From Lytechinus variegatus (Eukaryota > Echinodermata > Echinoidea > Temnopleuroida > Toxopneustidae): a DNA stretch of 64,000 bases. The stretch spans positions 27,182,330 through 27,246,329 of the forward strand of contig NC_054754.1 in the NCBI RefSeq assembly GCF_018143015.1, read 5' to 3'. Below are positions 1-12,689 of this stretch, in pieces. The position numbers were made by a program, and so were the translations under genes. The notes under the pieces are model-generated. The model saw only the letters and a list, made by a program, of their open reading frames with translations, had not been told where the DNA came from and did not search any database. Positions within the stretch are counted from its first letter, which is position 1. Every line of letters begins with the position of its first letter.

Positions 1-967
1 AGAATCATGCTGAACTGTCAATAAAACAATGAATGTATGATCATATCTAGAAAATATTTTGAATGAACAATTGAACATGCATTTTGCATGTTGAAGCTGC
101 CGGCTCTCCATAGTTGTGGTTGATCGAATCAATCACAACTCTTGTACGACTGGGTCCAGTTCTCAAGTCAGTTTGAAAGCACCTCCTGTACACTGCTTGT
201 AACACTAACAGCTTGTGTACTTTGAAATGAATGTACTGTAGGTTGGTCTTCCATAGGAATTCTATGCTCAAACCAGCATGTATAAGCCTTCACGTACATA
301 TTTATCCACGGTCCAAGTACATATGTACAGGCCTGGATTGAGTGATAGTGCACTGGGCCTGTCTCGGTTGTTATTTAGATTGCAAGCTGAGTGGGAAGAG
401 TCTCAGGGTTGTGGAATGTTTATTGTTGTGAGCCATGATAGAGCAGGACGTTTTAAGGGACACATCTGATCTTCGTGGTCCCAATGTTTCTCCGGGAGAA
501 TGTTTGTTTAAGATGTCATTTGTAACAAGATGCATGGTTCTACGGCATTGTTACAATTAATTGTTTGAAATAAATGACATTCGTTATATAAATAAGAACC
601 CTTGGCTTTGTGGATTTGTTAATTCAGCATCAGCAGTGGGACTTGGTGGCCATATTTCTTTCTATCTAGACTACAGCCTTTTGGCCGACTATGAGGTGAT
701 TTGGATCTAGCTCAGGATGACCTTTAACAACTGTAACTATTAGTGTTAGAAGCTCCATGAATTTTGGGACAATGTTACAGTGCAGGCCTTAAGACCTAGG
801 TTTTCAGCTGTGGAGGCTGTTTTGGTCAGACCAAATTTCTAAGATATTTCGAAAACAAAAGAATATTTCGGTCTGTAGAAATCTTGGCAAGGTGGACGAC
901 TTGCATCAGGTAGACTCTGGCTGGCCAAAATGATCTCTTGAACAGTGAAACACATGTTGAATTAAAT

Positions 968-1075
968 TTAAAGGGGAAGTAAACCCTGTGAAAAAGTTCA
1001 TTGTAAAAATAGCAGAAAAAATCATTGAAAATATTGGTGAAGGTTTGAGGAAAATCCATCAAGGATTCAAAAGAT
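968..1075. repeat. Fragment of the TTTAAAGGGGAAGT MITE family
   Basis: This stretch matches the left arm of the complete MITE at 14275-14768: it starts AAAGGGGAAGTAAACCCTG and continues through the shared GTAAAAATAGCAGAAAAAAT and TTGGTGAAGGTTTGAGGAAA motifs. The right arm is missing, so this is a truncated copy. Confidence 0.7.
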
Positions 1076-2495
1076 GCGCCTTTAACGGAGTATCACCCAT
1101 TTCCTGAGCAGACCTTTGCCACCTGTCTCTCTCGCTGGGTATGTTATGATACTGGTAATGATTGAAATCTCATGTTTCCAATCATGTTGTCCTGAAATAG
1201 ATGTCGCACACCCAATCTCATAGCCTCTCCCATTATTCCCATAGATCGTTTGTGTCTAGGTACCAATGAAGTGATATGAAAATAATTTTGCTTCTCAAAA
1301 TTAATCTATGAGAGAGTTGGAATTTGGAACAGAACTTTCCAAACAGTATGAGGCAGAGACCTAACTATATTCAAATTTGTCTTTTGAATCCATTACTCAC
1401 TATGGAAATTGTTATACCATTTTCAGTTTCAAGGGACATGCACAATTAGATTGTTTTCAAATTGCAGAAATAAGTGATACAAGAACACAGCTGTAAAAAG
1501 TAATTGTTTTGGTATTCAAATAATGGCTACGATTTTCCATTGAAAATATGTTAGATTTTCATAGAAAATATGACACTTTCAGCTTGTTACAGTACATACA
1601 TGTATGGATCCTTTATAACTCTTAACCATGAATTATAAATTTCTTCTATAAAGATTTTTAGTTATATTTTCAAATAAAATTATATAAAAAAAGTCAGTCA
1701 CTCGCATCATGTTAACTCAACCTTGCATGAATTAATGCTTTAGAAAGATAGCATTTGTCTTTACTGTAGTTAGCACACCCTCAAATTAATGTAAGCAGTA
1801 GTAATAGATTTAAAATGATCAAAATTAGTTTTTAGAACTTAAAACAGCAAACAATGAATGGTGTCGAATATCATATTTGCTTTACCAAAGCGGTTAAATA
1901 GTACCTTGGCTCACACCTGGCTGAGCTCATGTGAGTGGAATGTGACCAGGTGGTTCCTTGGAGCCCCTTGAAGGATTGACCAAAGACTGACCCCCAAACC
2001 CTGACCTTATCCAAGGGCGCGGACCAGCCCCTCTCAGTCATAAACCCTCTCTAGTCTACTACCCAGGCTCACTTTAATTTCTAGCCCTAGTAGATGTAAT
2101 GTTACCAATATTGTTTTGGCTGTACGGTACCTACATTGTTACAGCAGCAACGTTAGAAACATGTTGTAATGAGCTTTGAACATCATCACTGGAAAATGAG
2201 CATTAACATCAAATATCATTTTACAAAGTAAAGATATATAGGTCATTTCATAGCATTTCAAGGCATTCACACAAAAAATAAAATATGTCACTTAGTTGCA
2301 TACAGACCTACTTGAAATTAACATGCATTCATGCCATCCTAGAAAAGTCAAACAATTAAATAAAGCTCTAACAAGATTTGCCTCTTTGGGGGAAAAACAA
2401 GTCAAAATCTGCATGTATGTACTATGCACATGTAGGCCTATGTGTATACACAGGTGATAGGTCAACACTGTAGGCCTATATATTTTTAGAATGTG

Positions 2496-3035
2496 AAAGG
2501 ACAAGTCCACCCCAACAAAAAGTTCATTTGAATAAAAAAGAAAAATCCAACAAGCATAACACTGGAAATTTCATCAAAATCAAATGTAAAATAAGAAAGT
2601 GATGATATTTTAAAGTTTCACTTAATTTCACAAAACAGTTATATGCACATCCTGCTCTGATATGCAAATGAGGAGACTGAGTGATGATATCATCCACTCA
2701 CTATTTCTTTTGTATTTTGGAGTTTGAAATATTCTAATTTCTCCTCATTATAAGTTAATACTAGGCCTATATAGTTCAGTCAAGTTGGTCCCTATTGTAA
2801 AATTTGTAAAAAAATGAAATATTGCATAATTCAAACAATAAAAAACAAAAGACTGTATCATTTTACATGTCACTGACTTGTGCATATCACTCTTTTGTGA
2901 AAAATAAGAGAAACTTTAAAATTTAATAACTTTCTGATTTTACATCCAATTTTTTTATGAAATTTTCAGCGTTATGCTAGTTTGATTTTCTCTGTTTATT
3001 TAAACCAACATTTTCTGTGGTGGACTTGACCTTTA
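2496..3035. repeat. MITE, ~540 bp, GACAAGTCCACCCCAAC family (copy 1)
   Basis: The two ends are imperfect inverted repeats. The left reads AAAGGACAAGTCCACCCCAA and the right ends GTGGACTTGACCTTTAA. Inner arm motifs are also inverted, for example TCCAACAAGCATAAC on the left against GTTATGCTAGTTTGATTT on the right. There is no coding capacity. A second copy lies at 5051-5668 and a partial one around 23531-23930. Confidence 0.75.
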
Positions 3036-5050
3036 ATTACCCATGGGCCATGGCATGTTCAGAATATTGGGATGCAATTACAGAAACTACATTAAGCAGA
3101 ATTCATTTCAGCCTATCATATTCTTCCAAAAAATGCAGGTTCTAGTACTACCAAGGTCTACATTGTGAAAGCTACATTCTACATGCTGGCCAACGAAGTT
3201 GACTCCGTTCAAAGAGGAGTTTATTGATTTAACAATGTGACTCCTAGAGTATTTAATTGTGTTCACTCTTCCAATTCAGTAATTATTGTTTAATACCCAT
3301 AATGAATGGATATGATTATTGTAATGGATGGCTGCCAAACCTGCTTCGTATTTTCCCAGGTGCAATTCCACAATCATTCATTGCAGGTCTCACTCTTTCT
3401 CTCCAGAAATGATTTACTCTTTGTCAATATCACTAATTCAAGTTCATTGTGATTAAGATTGTCAATAAGAATATGACTTTATGTCTGTTGAAAAAGAAAT
3501 GGTAGGCAATACAAGAATGTGAAGTACAACTAGCTGGCTGTGATATACAAACCAAACCAAACAAACTAAAACAAGTTCAAGAATAAATGAACAAAGATTA
3601 GGCCTATACAGAAGGATTTATGACAGTATCAATATAATATTGCTCCATATTAGTAAATGTACTCAAACTTTTTTTTGCAATATTTCTTTTGGGGTCTATT
3701 GGGGGGGTACATTTACTAAAAATTCAAGGGGCTATTTCATCAATATGGCCTAACATTCATTAATTTAGGAAATACCTGTGAAGGTGACTACATGTATCTT
3801 ATAAGTATACATCAGGAATAAAACTGTACCAATGGGAGTCAGAGAAACATGCTATATAATGTTTTCAAAACTATTGTTTCTAATGATATTTGTGGTAATT
3901 ATATCACCAGACTCTTTTTATCTACCTGATGATGCCTCTTTGGAGGATTATCCTACGCTTGTGGGTCAGTAATTACCCTTTCGGAAATCAGAAATATTTT
4001 TGTTTGTGATTGTCCATAGGAAATACAAATGATTGAATACCAGCCTAGAGGAAACAAGTTCTAAACAAAATGGCCTTGAATTTGACTGTCAAATGCATGG
4101 TACAGCCCCATGAATAGCTAGTACATAAACCCTACATGTATGAAGCTTGTGTTATAACTACATATAGGCCAACATGTACACTTCTGAATTTCTAATGAGA
4201 CAGTTGTATTTGGACAAGGTTTATGGGTCACTTTCAAGGCTGAAACATTTCTCATTCATCCAACTTTTCACAAAACCTACCCAAAGACATTTTGTACACT
4301 ATACACAATACTTTTACTGTAACAGGTAGGCCTGTTATTGGTTGCAAATCGGGTCATTTAGTTTTAAACGTTGTTGATCATTAGCAATTAAACATTTATG
4401 GTTAATGCAGCGCAGCCTTGGATAGAGAATATCATTTAAGTTATTGTAAGTTATCAAACAAGATGTTGTGTCACTTGTGTGTATAAAGGATAGGAGCAAG
4501 GAGGGTACAATCACAGTATTCATACCAGCAGTGCAATCCCTTTTGAGACCATCCCTCATCAATCTCTCTGGGGCTCATCCCAGAATATTTATCAGGGTGA
4601 GTTTTTATCAGTTTCTTTTTATTTCTTGAAGAGTGCGAAAAAAGCTCTAGTAAATAGAGTTTCTTCAAGAGTTGGACCACAAAATGATTTGTTAGTTTAA
4701 CAAATATTTCTTCAAAGCTTCAAATAGCAGCAAGAAAATGATTCAGTGTAGGTTTTTTGCTCATATGTATCTAGATGGATAATAAACAAAATGCAAAATA
4801 GAGCCAATTCTTTCATGTTCCTTATTTCCTGAGTAAAAATCTGGTGGTAAAACCCAGTCATAGTACATCCCTAAGCCCAATAATCCATATTATTTATGTC
4901 ATATCCCCTAGATGAATATTCATGAGTATTCTAAATAAAAGATTGGTCAGTTGGTGCTCGCCTGAAAAAATATGAATTCCACTAAACTTTCTTGGGAAAA
5001 GCTATTCGGAGACATGCGCAATATGGAAAATTATATACTTATAAGAACAC

Positions 5051-5668
5051 GTGACAAGTCCACCCCAACAAAAAGTTGATTTGAATAAAAAGAGAAAAAT
5101 CCAACTAGCATAACACAGAAAAAAAATTATATTAAAATCGGTTGTAAAATAAGCAAGTTACATGTACAGTATGACATTTTCAAATTTCGCTTAATTTAAA
5201 AAAATAGTTATATTCACATACTGGACGGTATGTAAATGAGGGGACTGATGACATCACTCACTATTTCTTTCGCATTTTATTATATGATAATAAAAAATCA
5301 AATTTCTCTCTGTTGTCCTGGAAAACAAAGTTTTATTCCTCCCTGAACTTGTGGTATTATCATTGATTGTTTCAAAATGTTATGGTTCAGTCAAGTTGGT
5401 CCTCATTATCAAATCTAAAAATTGAAATATTGTATAATTCAAACAATAAAAAACAAAAGAAATAGTGAGTGAGGGACATCATTGACTACATGTATCCCAT
5501 CTGCATGTGCACATAACTGTTTTGTGAAAAATAAGCGAAACATTAAATTGTAACTTACTTTCTTATTTTACATTTCGATTTTGATGAAATACTCAGCGTT
5601 TATAAACTTGCTAGATTTTTCTCTGTTGATTAAAATTAAACTTTTTCTGGAGTGGACTTGACCTTTAA
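5051..5668. repeat. MITE, ~620 bp, GACAAGTCCACCCCAAC family (copy 2)
   Basis: It has the same termini and inner arms as the copy at 2496-3035: GTGACAAGTCCACCCCAACA at the left, and GGAGTGGACTTGACCTTTAA at the right. It is non-coding and strongly fold-back. Confidence 0.75.
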
Positions 5669-7002
5669 ATAAAATAACAGTAATTTACTGCAATATGCTG
5701 AAGTTGTAACATTTTATCCAGGCTAATGGGAACACACCCTGATGTTCTGCCTGAGCTGGTTTCAAGCTTTACAAAGAAAGAAGAGGAAATCCTTTATCCC
5801 TTCACTTTACCCTATCTCCTATTCATACACAAATTAGTTTGCCCTGGTGAATGGGTATGGATGGGACTGTGGAAGTGAAAAGAAATAGTGTCAGAGTGAA
5901 TATATTTGTCTGAAATCATTCGTTGGTCAGCCTGCCTATGGCAGAACACCCTTTGTACAGTATGCATTCACTGTTATGAATAATTTAACTCCATATGTAC
6001 ACTAAAATAGTGTGTGGGGGTGGGGTTGGTGGGTTGGAGGGGGTGGTAAATGTTTACATGACAGTGTACTGGTATTGATTTTGTCAACTTTACTCTACAA
6101 CTTTTAGAACATATTATATTTTACAACAGTATACTGGACGATGGAGATGTGGGATACTGTCATTTTAACCAGATGAGAGGGAAAGAGATATGTAGGGATT
6201 ACATTTATAAATGAATATTAATTTAATACATTAGTATACATACAGTTTTCTTTCATGTTTTAGGCATTATCATTGCAATTATTAAAATATACATGGATTT
6301 TTTATTTATGTCTACACCAAATATAACTACATATGTAAATATTTCAACATCCACATGGACATCAGCGCACAGGATTCTCCTTTGTTCATAGGGGTGGGTC
6401 TGAGGGACATCTATTGTTGTGTGCCCCCCCCCCATACAAAAGATAATCCTCTGCTCTGACACCCATGAACATCTAGAAAAAGTTCAAACAAGTGGCTATT
6501 TCATAAAAGAAGTCATTTTTTAATTAATGGTTATCAACCAACAGATCATACTTAATCAAAATCCAGAAAATGAACCGTTGAGCCAATTTTTGAAAATGGA
6601 TTTTTTAAAATCCAAATAACCCCTCCTCTTTCAAAATAATCCTACATTCTACACAAATCAATTATGGGAAAATACCAAATGGTTGAAAAATAATCAGATT
6701 ATTTATGATAACTTGGGTTTCCTGACCTATCATGCGCACCCTACAAACGACATCTTTTGTAGTAAAGTGTCAAATTTCCTCTTGATTGTCCACCTGTCTA
6801 TACAGACAAATGGCCCCCTTTCACACAGGAGCACAACTTTCTTGTATAACCCATAAAGATACATAAATTATGTACGTTTGTTGGGAAAGCATGAAAGTAA
6901 AACTGTAAGATGCATGGCTGCTATAATTGGGAATCAATCTTCATTATCATACCTGTCATTAAAGCCCCCCCCCCTGTAAAAAAAAAAGAAAAAAATGAAC
7001 TC

Positions 7003-7065
7003 TACACAGGGGAGCATTTCATGAAAGGACTTGTCAGACAGTAAGTAATTACTCAATAAACTACA
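7003..7065. repeat. Fragment of the GGGAGCGTTTCATGAAAG MITE family
   Basis: The segment GGGGAGCATTTCATGAAAGG followed by ACTTGTCAGACAGTAAG matches the left end of the complete MITE at 47531-47690. No matching right end was seen, so it is a truncated copy. Confidence 0.45.
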
Positions 7066-7555
7066 CTGACATTTGCCAAAGTATAAGTGCGAAAAAGGGC
7101 TACATTTCTAAAGTTCATGAATATCCTGTGCATGTCTGCAAAGTCTTCATTAAACTAAAATTAGAAGAAAAAAATATTCATACAGGTATTAAAATCATTC
7201 TTTTACCAAATTTAGTGATCCACCTAAACCTCGAAAAAAGGGGGAAGAAAACTTTGTGAAACAATCTGAATGAGGCCTTCATTTTTCTCATGTGAACAAC
7301 CCAGAAGAGTCTGGTTCTATAGAATCAAACCTGTTTAGTCTGTTTAGCAGAGCTTCCGTTAGGTGGGCAATAATAGCGGTAATATTCGTGTCTGTCTGAA
7401 GTCCCTACTTCCTTTTGCATCGAGCCTGTTAAAACCATTCAAGTCTCTGTACTTTCCTCTCATAACCTTCAATCTGACAGCAGTACCAATTAATTTGGTA
7501 CCAGTTTATGAGCACCCCCCCCCCCCCTAAAAAAAGGGCCTACATTGTTTAATAT

Positions 7556-7711
7556 GGGGGCCATTTCATAAAGCTGTTTGTAAGTTAAGACTTTAAGAAA
7601 GACTGATGATACTTTCTTACGTGTTAAAACATCGGGAATGAATATACTATTTACCACAGTAAATGATGACCAGTCATTCTTAAAGTCGCTCTTAACTTAC
7701 AAACAGCCACC
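7556..7711. repeat. Short MITE sharing Harbinger-type termini
   Basis: The left end reads CCATTTCATAAAGCTGTTTG followed by TAAGTTAAGAC. The right end carries CTTAACTTACAAACAGC, its inverted complement. The TTTCATAAAGCTGTTYGTAAG core is shared with the terminal repeat of the autonomous Harbinger element at 21514-34453, so this may be a non-autonomous relative. No coding sequence is present. Confidence 0.6.
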
Positions 7712-9002
7712 AAAATAATTCAATCCTGGATGACACCAGAAACAAAATCATGGTATTTTAAGATGAGAAATGCTAGGGGTTTTTTTATAATGAATCCTAA
7801 ATGAGATGCAAAAAAAATAAACCTGTAATTATGAACTATATTTTGTTTAGGAACAGCCTGGTTAGGAACGGAGCAGGATTTAAACATACATGTAAGATAT
7901 AAAATGAGTACACCTCTAATTTTTTTTTTTTATGAATACACATCTAATTGTTTTTTTTTTAGTATATTACTCAGACCCTTATAATACATGATGATGTCTG
8001 AAGTCTTACATGTAGATGTACATGTATCATCTCCCCTTAAAATTGTTTTGTCTTTTAACCATTTAAGATTTTGAAATTAATACAATCCGACTGTCATATG
8101 TTTGGAAAACTTTACAATTAATTTTAGAATTCAATTGTAGTTATGTGTACCATCCACATTAAGAAACAAAAATGAATGTTTCTTACTTTAAAAAAAAAAT
8201 CATGCTTGTAATCTGCATGTAATGACAAAGCCTGACTGAAATTCTGCTCTAGACTACATGTAGGCACATCAGGTAATTGATAAAGATGTCAATGAATAGA
8301 GTCTAAATTCCCACAAAGGTGATAACTAATTCCAATTACAAAAGTAATTGTGTGGTTATAGGCAAACGGGTTACCAAAGTTCTGTTTAATGAGATAAATG
8401 CAGGAACTAGCTCATAGGGATAACATGAATAGGCCTACTTTTGGAGGCTCTGGCAAAACCGTGGTCAAAGTTGAACTTCCTGAGTTTGTTGTTTTTACGT
8501 AATTCTCATCTTTAAATGTTTTGTTGTCTAGCCAAAAACAGATTAAAGTAAAAACATTGTCCTGATGGTTTCCTGTGCTTTTTGTGTACAATTTTTTTAG
8601 GTGACTTTTTAAGGATTCTACTACCAATACTTGATAAGTTTTTGAAATATTAACTTATAATAGATCTAGAATGATCTCTAGAATTCTCAGCTGAGAGATG
8701 TTTTTTTATTCATACAAACTCAAGTACTCGTCAGTCGTCACTGATCGATGACAATCCTCAGACTTAACAATTGAAAACATTTCTATAACTATGGAAAATC
8801 CAAACTATCCAGTGACAAATGTCATTAGGTCATGAATACATGCAGCACATGTGTTATGTGTATACAGGTGCATACAGTACAAGTACCCCCCCCCCCCTCC
8901 TCCTACAGTATTAACAGAGGGTCCCCCTCCCTTTCTTGAAGTTTCTTCTCTCTCACTCACATGGTTGCTTTTTTGCCAATGATAGTTTTTGTACTGTTAT
9001 TC

Positions 9003-9125
9003 AATTCAATTTGCATTTATTTCAATTACAGTAAAAAATATACATAATACAAAATTCACAAAATTATTAACAAGCAAAAGTAAAAATGAAAATGCCAAAA
9101 AAGGCCAAGGGGCCTTGTAAGAGCG
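9003..9125 (-). mobile_element. LINE 3' tail fragment (minus strand)
   Basis: Read on the minus strand, the segment ends in GAAATAAATGCAAATTGAAT followed by a short GAATTGAATT run. This is the form of a non-LTR retrotransposon 3' end with a short tandem tail. Just upstream is the segment AAGGCCCCTTGGCC. No reverse transcriptase reading frame remains. The family is not identified. Confidence 0.5.
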
Positions 9126-9531
9126 TAATTCCCAAAACATCATATAAAGACCTACAGGTGTATGCTCTTACAATTTCACTCCATGGGTCAATGGCCCCTC
9201 TATCATAGGATCCACACCCCTCAAAAAAATCCAACCCCTTCTTCAACTTTGCATCACCCTTTTCAGGTCTCACTTGCTCAAACTCATATTTTCTGTTAAA
9301 AAAAATGAAATATATATATATATAACAGAATATTACCAAATCTGCTCTTTCGATTTCCTTTTTCATGTCCCCTCCGGCCCCAACATTTTTCACATCTCCG
9401 TTTTTCCCCCTCTCTCTCTCCCTCTTACAATTTTCTCTCCTTCCTTTAAAATTAGAGTTTAGGGCCTTGGCTTCGGCTCGTTCTGGCCTTTGAGATAATT
9501 TGATACATTGTAAGTAGAAAATCATACATAC

Positions 9532-9895
9532 CCAAATGTATGGTGAGGTTGACGGAGTTTGGGTACTGGATATCTTCAAACATCGTTTCACTCTGCCATC
9601 GGGTCATCCTTTCCTCACTGTGAAAATCCGTAAGATACCGTGCTGGATGCGAGCCTCTCTGGCAGTTGTAGCACTGCCCCCGGCCCCGGGCTCCATGGAC
9701 GCCAGTCTGCCTGCAGTATCGTGTGTCGCGATAAAGTCCGCAAGTATTGGTAGCCTCGACACTCAAGTTGAAAGCTGCATTTTCAAACTCCGGAACGCAT
9801 CTTTGAGGCCTGCCTTGATCGTCATAGCAAGGAACAGAATTTTCGTTGGCTCGGCAGAATACTACCAGACCAAGAACCAGCAGGAATAGCTTCAT
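9532..9895 (-). CDS. LAMC1: Laminin subunit gamma-1, first coding exon
   Basis: Laminin gamma-1 is a secreted subunit of the heterotrimeric basement-membrane laminins; its N-terminal (LN) domain drives network assembly. The exon encodes 121 residues plus one base. A hydrophobic signal peptide (about residues 1-16, [16 protein letters not shown]) is followed by the start of the LN domain. The segments [25 protein letters not shown] and [10 protein letters not shown] line up with vertebrate LAMC1 (GRPQRCMPEFVNAAFNVTV, ATNTCG, SSINLTLHLG). Two N-glycosylation sequons (NLS, NLT) are present. The ATG at 9895-9893 is chosen because it gives the signal peptide. The exon closes in phase 1 at a G|GTATGT donor exactly where the family continues into the rest of the LN domain. 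Base composition is visibly more GC-rich than the flanks. All later exons are outside the window or unrecognised. A laminin beta chain or netrin is less likely, given the [14 protein letters not shown] signature. Confidence 0.93.
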
Positions 9896-10330
9896 GATGC
9901 TTTCGTAAAAGTTCCAGGGAACTTCAATGGCAGAACGTCAGTCCACCGCACCTGCAACAGAATCCTCTCACCGAGTCTGCACTGTCAATGCGGGATTCAA
10001 TGCTTAAAACGCGCACTACAATACGTGATCGGGCTGGTCTGGCATACATCGGCTACCCAATTACCCCTGCTCGCTGGAGCCAATCCCTAGCGGTCCGTCT
10101 ATCGCTGCTAGATAAAGTTTTATAACTTTTGCTACGTGTTTTGTACAGTAAACAAAAAATGCGTGCTGGTGTAGTTTAGTCTTATAGCAATTCAACGCTG
10201 ACAAAACCTGATAATGTTAATCGCTCAAATAATGTTCAGGGCCCGTTTGAGATACTATACTTGGCATTATTTTTCGGATATTTCTTTTTTTTATCATCTT
10301 CTTCGTGTACACAATCTACTAAATTTTTGT
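9896..10330 (-). promoter_or_regulatory. LAMC1 5' flank and presumed 5' UTR/promoter
   Basis: This is the stretch just upstream of the LAMC1 ATG on the minus strand. The first ~200 bp are richer in CG dinucleotides than the surroundings, as expected near a transcription start. No TATA box at a defined position, and no upstream exon, could be assigned. The call rests on position only. Confidence 0.4.
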
Positions 10331-10541
10331 TCCGGGGGAACATTTAACCCACAAGCTTCGCTTTTTAGTTCCCCCCTTTTTCCTTATCTACTATATTATT
10401 GTACATGAATTATGAAATGCATTTTTTTCTGCTCTCTTTATGTATGTAAATAATTAATAAAAATGCATTTATAATGTTATGTGTTGTAAATATGAATTTG
10501 ATTTTTACTGATATGGAAATAAAGACATTGAATTGAATTGA
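10331..10541 (+). mobile_element. LINE 3' UTR and tail
   Basis: The stretch runs from a GGGGGAACATTTAACCCACA segment through a non-coding AT-rich region to GAAATAAAGACATTGAATTG, ending in a GAATTGAATTGA tail. A terminal AATAAA-like signal followed by a short tandem tail is the form of a non-LTR retrotransposon 3' end. No open reading frame survives. It lies between the divergent LAMC1 and URM1 genes. Confidence 0.5.
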
Positions 10542-10662
10542 TATTGTTTATAGATGTTGAATGCTTTTGTCTTTTAATTGAATATAATACAATCTTTTTC
10601 ATACTACATAAAATTTATCATAACTTTGGCAACTTAACCTTAAGAAAATAAAAATCTGTGAG

Positions 10663-11130
10663 CAGGGGCGGAAATCTCTCCCAAAAGGTAGGGGGACAAG
10701 GGGCTGGAAAATTTGACAAGCAAATAAAATAAAATAAAAGATAAAATTTATCAACCCAAAAGTAAGATCATCTCGTGTCCTAAATACATTTTATTTCGAT
10801 TTTGAATAATGTAGTTTTTACCGCCATAGAAGACCACAAATAGTAGGGGGACATTTGATATTGTGTCCCCCACCCCTACTATTTTGAGTAGGGGGACACG
10901 TCCCCCCTACACTCTAAAAACGGAAATGTTAACTAAACTTTTGAAAGGACGGTTGGAGGAGTGACAACATATATAGATGTTGCATTTACCACTTTAAATG
11001 GTTACCAACACTTAAAATGTTGGATTCAGCTTTATATACAAGGTTGGATGTAAAATTTGTTGTCATTCCTCCAACCTTTCAAATGTTGATTTAACATTCG
11101 AATTTTTAGAGTGTGGGATTTCCGCCCATG
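10663..11130. mobile_element. Non-autonomous hAT element with 8-bp TSD
   Basis: The terminal repeats are CAGGGGCGGAAATC at the left and GATTTCCGCCCATG at the right. The element is flanked on both sides by the exact 8-bp duplication TCTGTGAG (10655-10662 and 11131-11138), which is diagnostic of the hAT superfamily. The interior contains inverted GTAGGGGGACA / TGTCCCCCTAC type blocks and no reading frame. A second element (10910-11113) is nested near its right end. Confidence 0.85.
10910..11113. repeat. 204-bp MITE nested in the hAT copy
   Basis: The ends are perfect inverted repeats, CACTCTAAAAA and TTTTTAGAGTG. Inner segments are also inverted: TGGAGGAGTGACAACA against TTGTCATTCCTCCAACC. It interrupts the hAT element so that GGGATTTCCGCCC resumes immediately after it. 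It therefore inserted later than the hAT copy. Confidence 0.75.
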
Positions 11131-11516
11131 TCTGTGAGTACAGAAAAGAATGAAAAAGTGATATAAAATGAATTAAAAAGGCTGATATAAAATTGTCGCA
11201 TGAACCGCTTAACTATCGGTAATTAATAAAGATCTCTTTAAAATGAATAAAAGCCAAATGAAAGTTGTTCAAAAAAAGACATAAAGTGAGAGCACATGCA
11301 GGCTGCATATCAGCTTTGAGCCGCCAAATGCACAAAGTCAGTATCTGACGCCACAAGTAACAGGCGCCATATAAGAGGGCTATACATAGATTTTTCTTTT
11401 CAATTCAATTTATTTTCATTTTCAACAGAACAAAGTAATGTGATCAAAATAGTAACAATGAACTTATGCAGACAGAAAAAATTGAGGCATGTACAGTGTA
11501 TGATATTTTGAGTAAT

Positions 11517-11640
11517 TTTGGTTCTGCATGCACTTACGAAATGTTGCGTAATTTTGGAACCCGGGGGTCACAATTTTGGTCTCAAAAAGTTGCGTGAGAC
11601 TTAAAAGCAAAAAGTCAGCAAGCGCCGCGGTCAAAAAAAA
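11517..11640 (+). repeat. Dispersed repeat (matching inverse copy at 51345-51470)
   Basis: The segments GCACTTACGAAATGTTGCGT, TGGAACCCGGGGGTC and AAAAAGTTGCGTGAGAC recur as reverse complements at 51345-51470. No terminal repeats or coding sequence were identified, so its class is unknown. Confidence 0.6.
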
Positions 11641-11974
11641 TCGAGCGGCGGATTTATCGCGAAGAATGTTGAGGGGGGCTTCAGGATTAATCTTTAAATC
11701 TCAAATAATTTAAATTAAATTCCTTTAGCTTTATGTTTAAATCCTAATGGTTTAAATCTTAATCTAATATTTGGCTGGTCACTATTAGCAGCCGATGTGG
11801 ACTTACTTTAAATCCTTGGAATTTAGAGTGTACGAGCGAGGTAAATGAACCCCTTCCTTAGAAATATTTTTTTCTTCATGCACTCCCTTCAAAACGACTG
11901 CTCGAAGTAACCAATCTGAAATTCTTGAATAAGCGTCAGAATGATAAAAATGGTTAACATCAAACAATATTCTG

Positions 11975-12379
11975 CACTGTTAAAAATAAAACTGTTTTAA
12001 AAAACAGCAATTATTACTGGCAGCTGGGACTCACAAAAAGTGTGAACTATTAAATTACGATGGGCTGTAAAAATGCAAAAATACTGGATAACTGTAAAAA
12101 AAAAATTAAAACCCACAATTCTAACATTCATTTAACATGAAAATCGCCGTTAATTTGCAAATACGAACGCTATTTATACGATAGATGCACTGCAATCAAT
12201 GTATAAAGCACAATAGTTCGTTGGCATTTTTTTTTACAAAGATTATGTTACTTTGTGTTACATTTACGTTACATATCACTACATAAATACGTTTGGTTTG
12301 TTAAATCACTGTGTCGTCTGTTTTTGAACAGGCAAACATCCTGTAAATTTACGATTTTATCTTTGTAAAATTAACAGTG
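11975..12379. repeat. ~405-bp MITE with CACTGTTAA ends
   Basis: The left end reads CACTGTTAAAAATAAAACTG and the right end TTTGTAAAATTAACAGTG, which are imperfect inverted repeats. The interior is AT-rich and has no coding potential. Confidence 0.55.
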
Positions 12380-12689
12380 TGGAAGATTCTAACGAATGAA
12401 TGAGTTGAAGTTCATCACTTTCTTTTCTTGGTCGGAAACGTAAATATTTCACGTCGATTAGCTTGACTTGACACTTTTGAAAGTGTAACAATGGCCTTGC
12501 TTTGTGTCCGAAATATTCTTGCGTACATCCCACAGTCCTATTAATGTTCATCATTGAACATCGCATTTTTTTTTCAATTCACTCATTATGTTATTGATGT
12601 ATTTTATTGTTCACAGGACCCAAATTGAAATAGGTATCTGTATTCAATCATCTGAGCCTTTTCTCTCTCCCTCTCCCTCTTTATTTATT

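Larger units (their letters stand above)
1..9531 (-). other. Presumed LAMC1 intron 1 (no coding exon recognised)
   Basis: The laminin gamma exon ends at 9532 with a GTATGT donor, so sequence to its left is downstream on the minus strand and should be intron 1. I looked for the next laminin N-terminal segment and found nothing convincing in either strand. The stretch holds palindromic MITEs and a LINE tail (listed separately), poly-C and poly-A tracts, and otherwise AT-rich DNA without a recognisable gene. That this is intron is inferred from the exon and from the long first introns known in this gene family. Confidence 0.55.

Noticed and set aside
1-9531. Second and later LAMC1 exons
   Set aside because: No frame resembling the rest of the laminin N-terminal domain was found on the minus strand; short open frames such as 47-271 do not match.
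9067-9591. 174-aa open frame on the minus strand next to the laminin exon
   Set aside because: It lies mostly in the intron and LINE tail, partly antisense-like to composition-biased DNA, and shows no recognisable domain.
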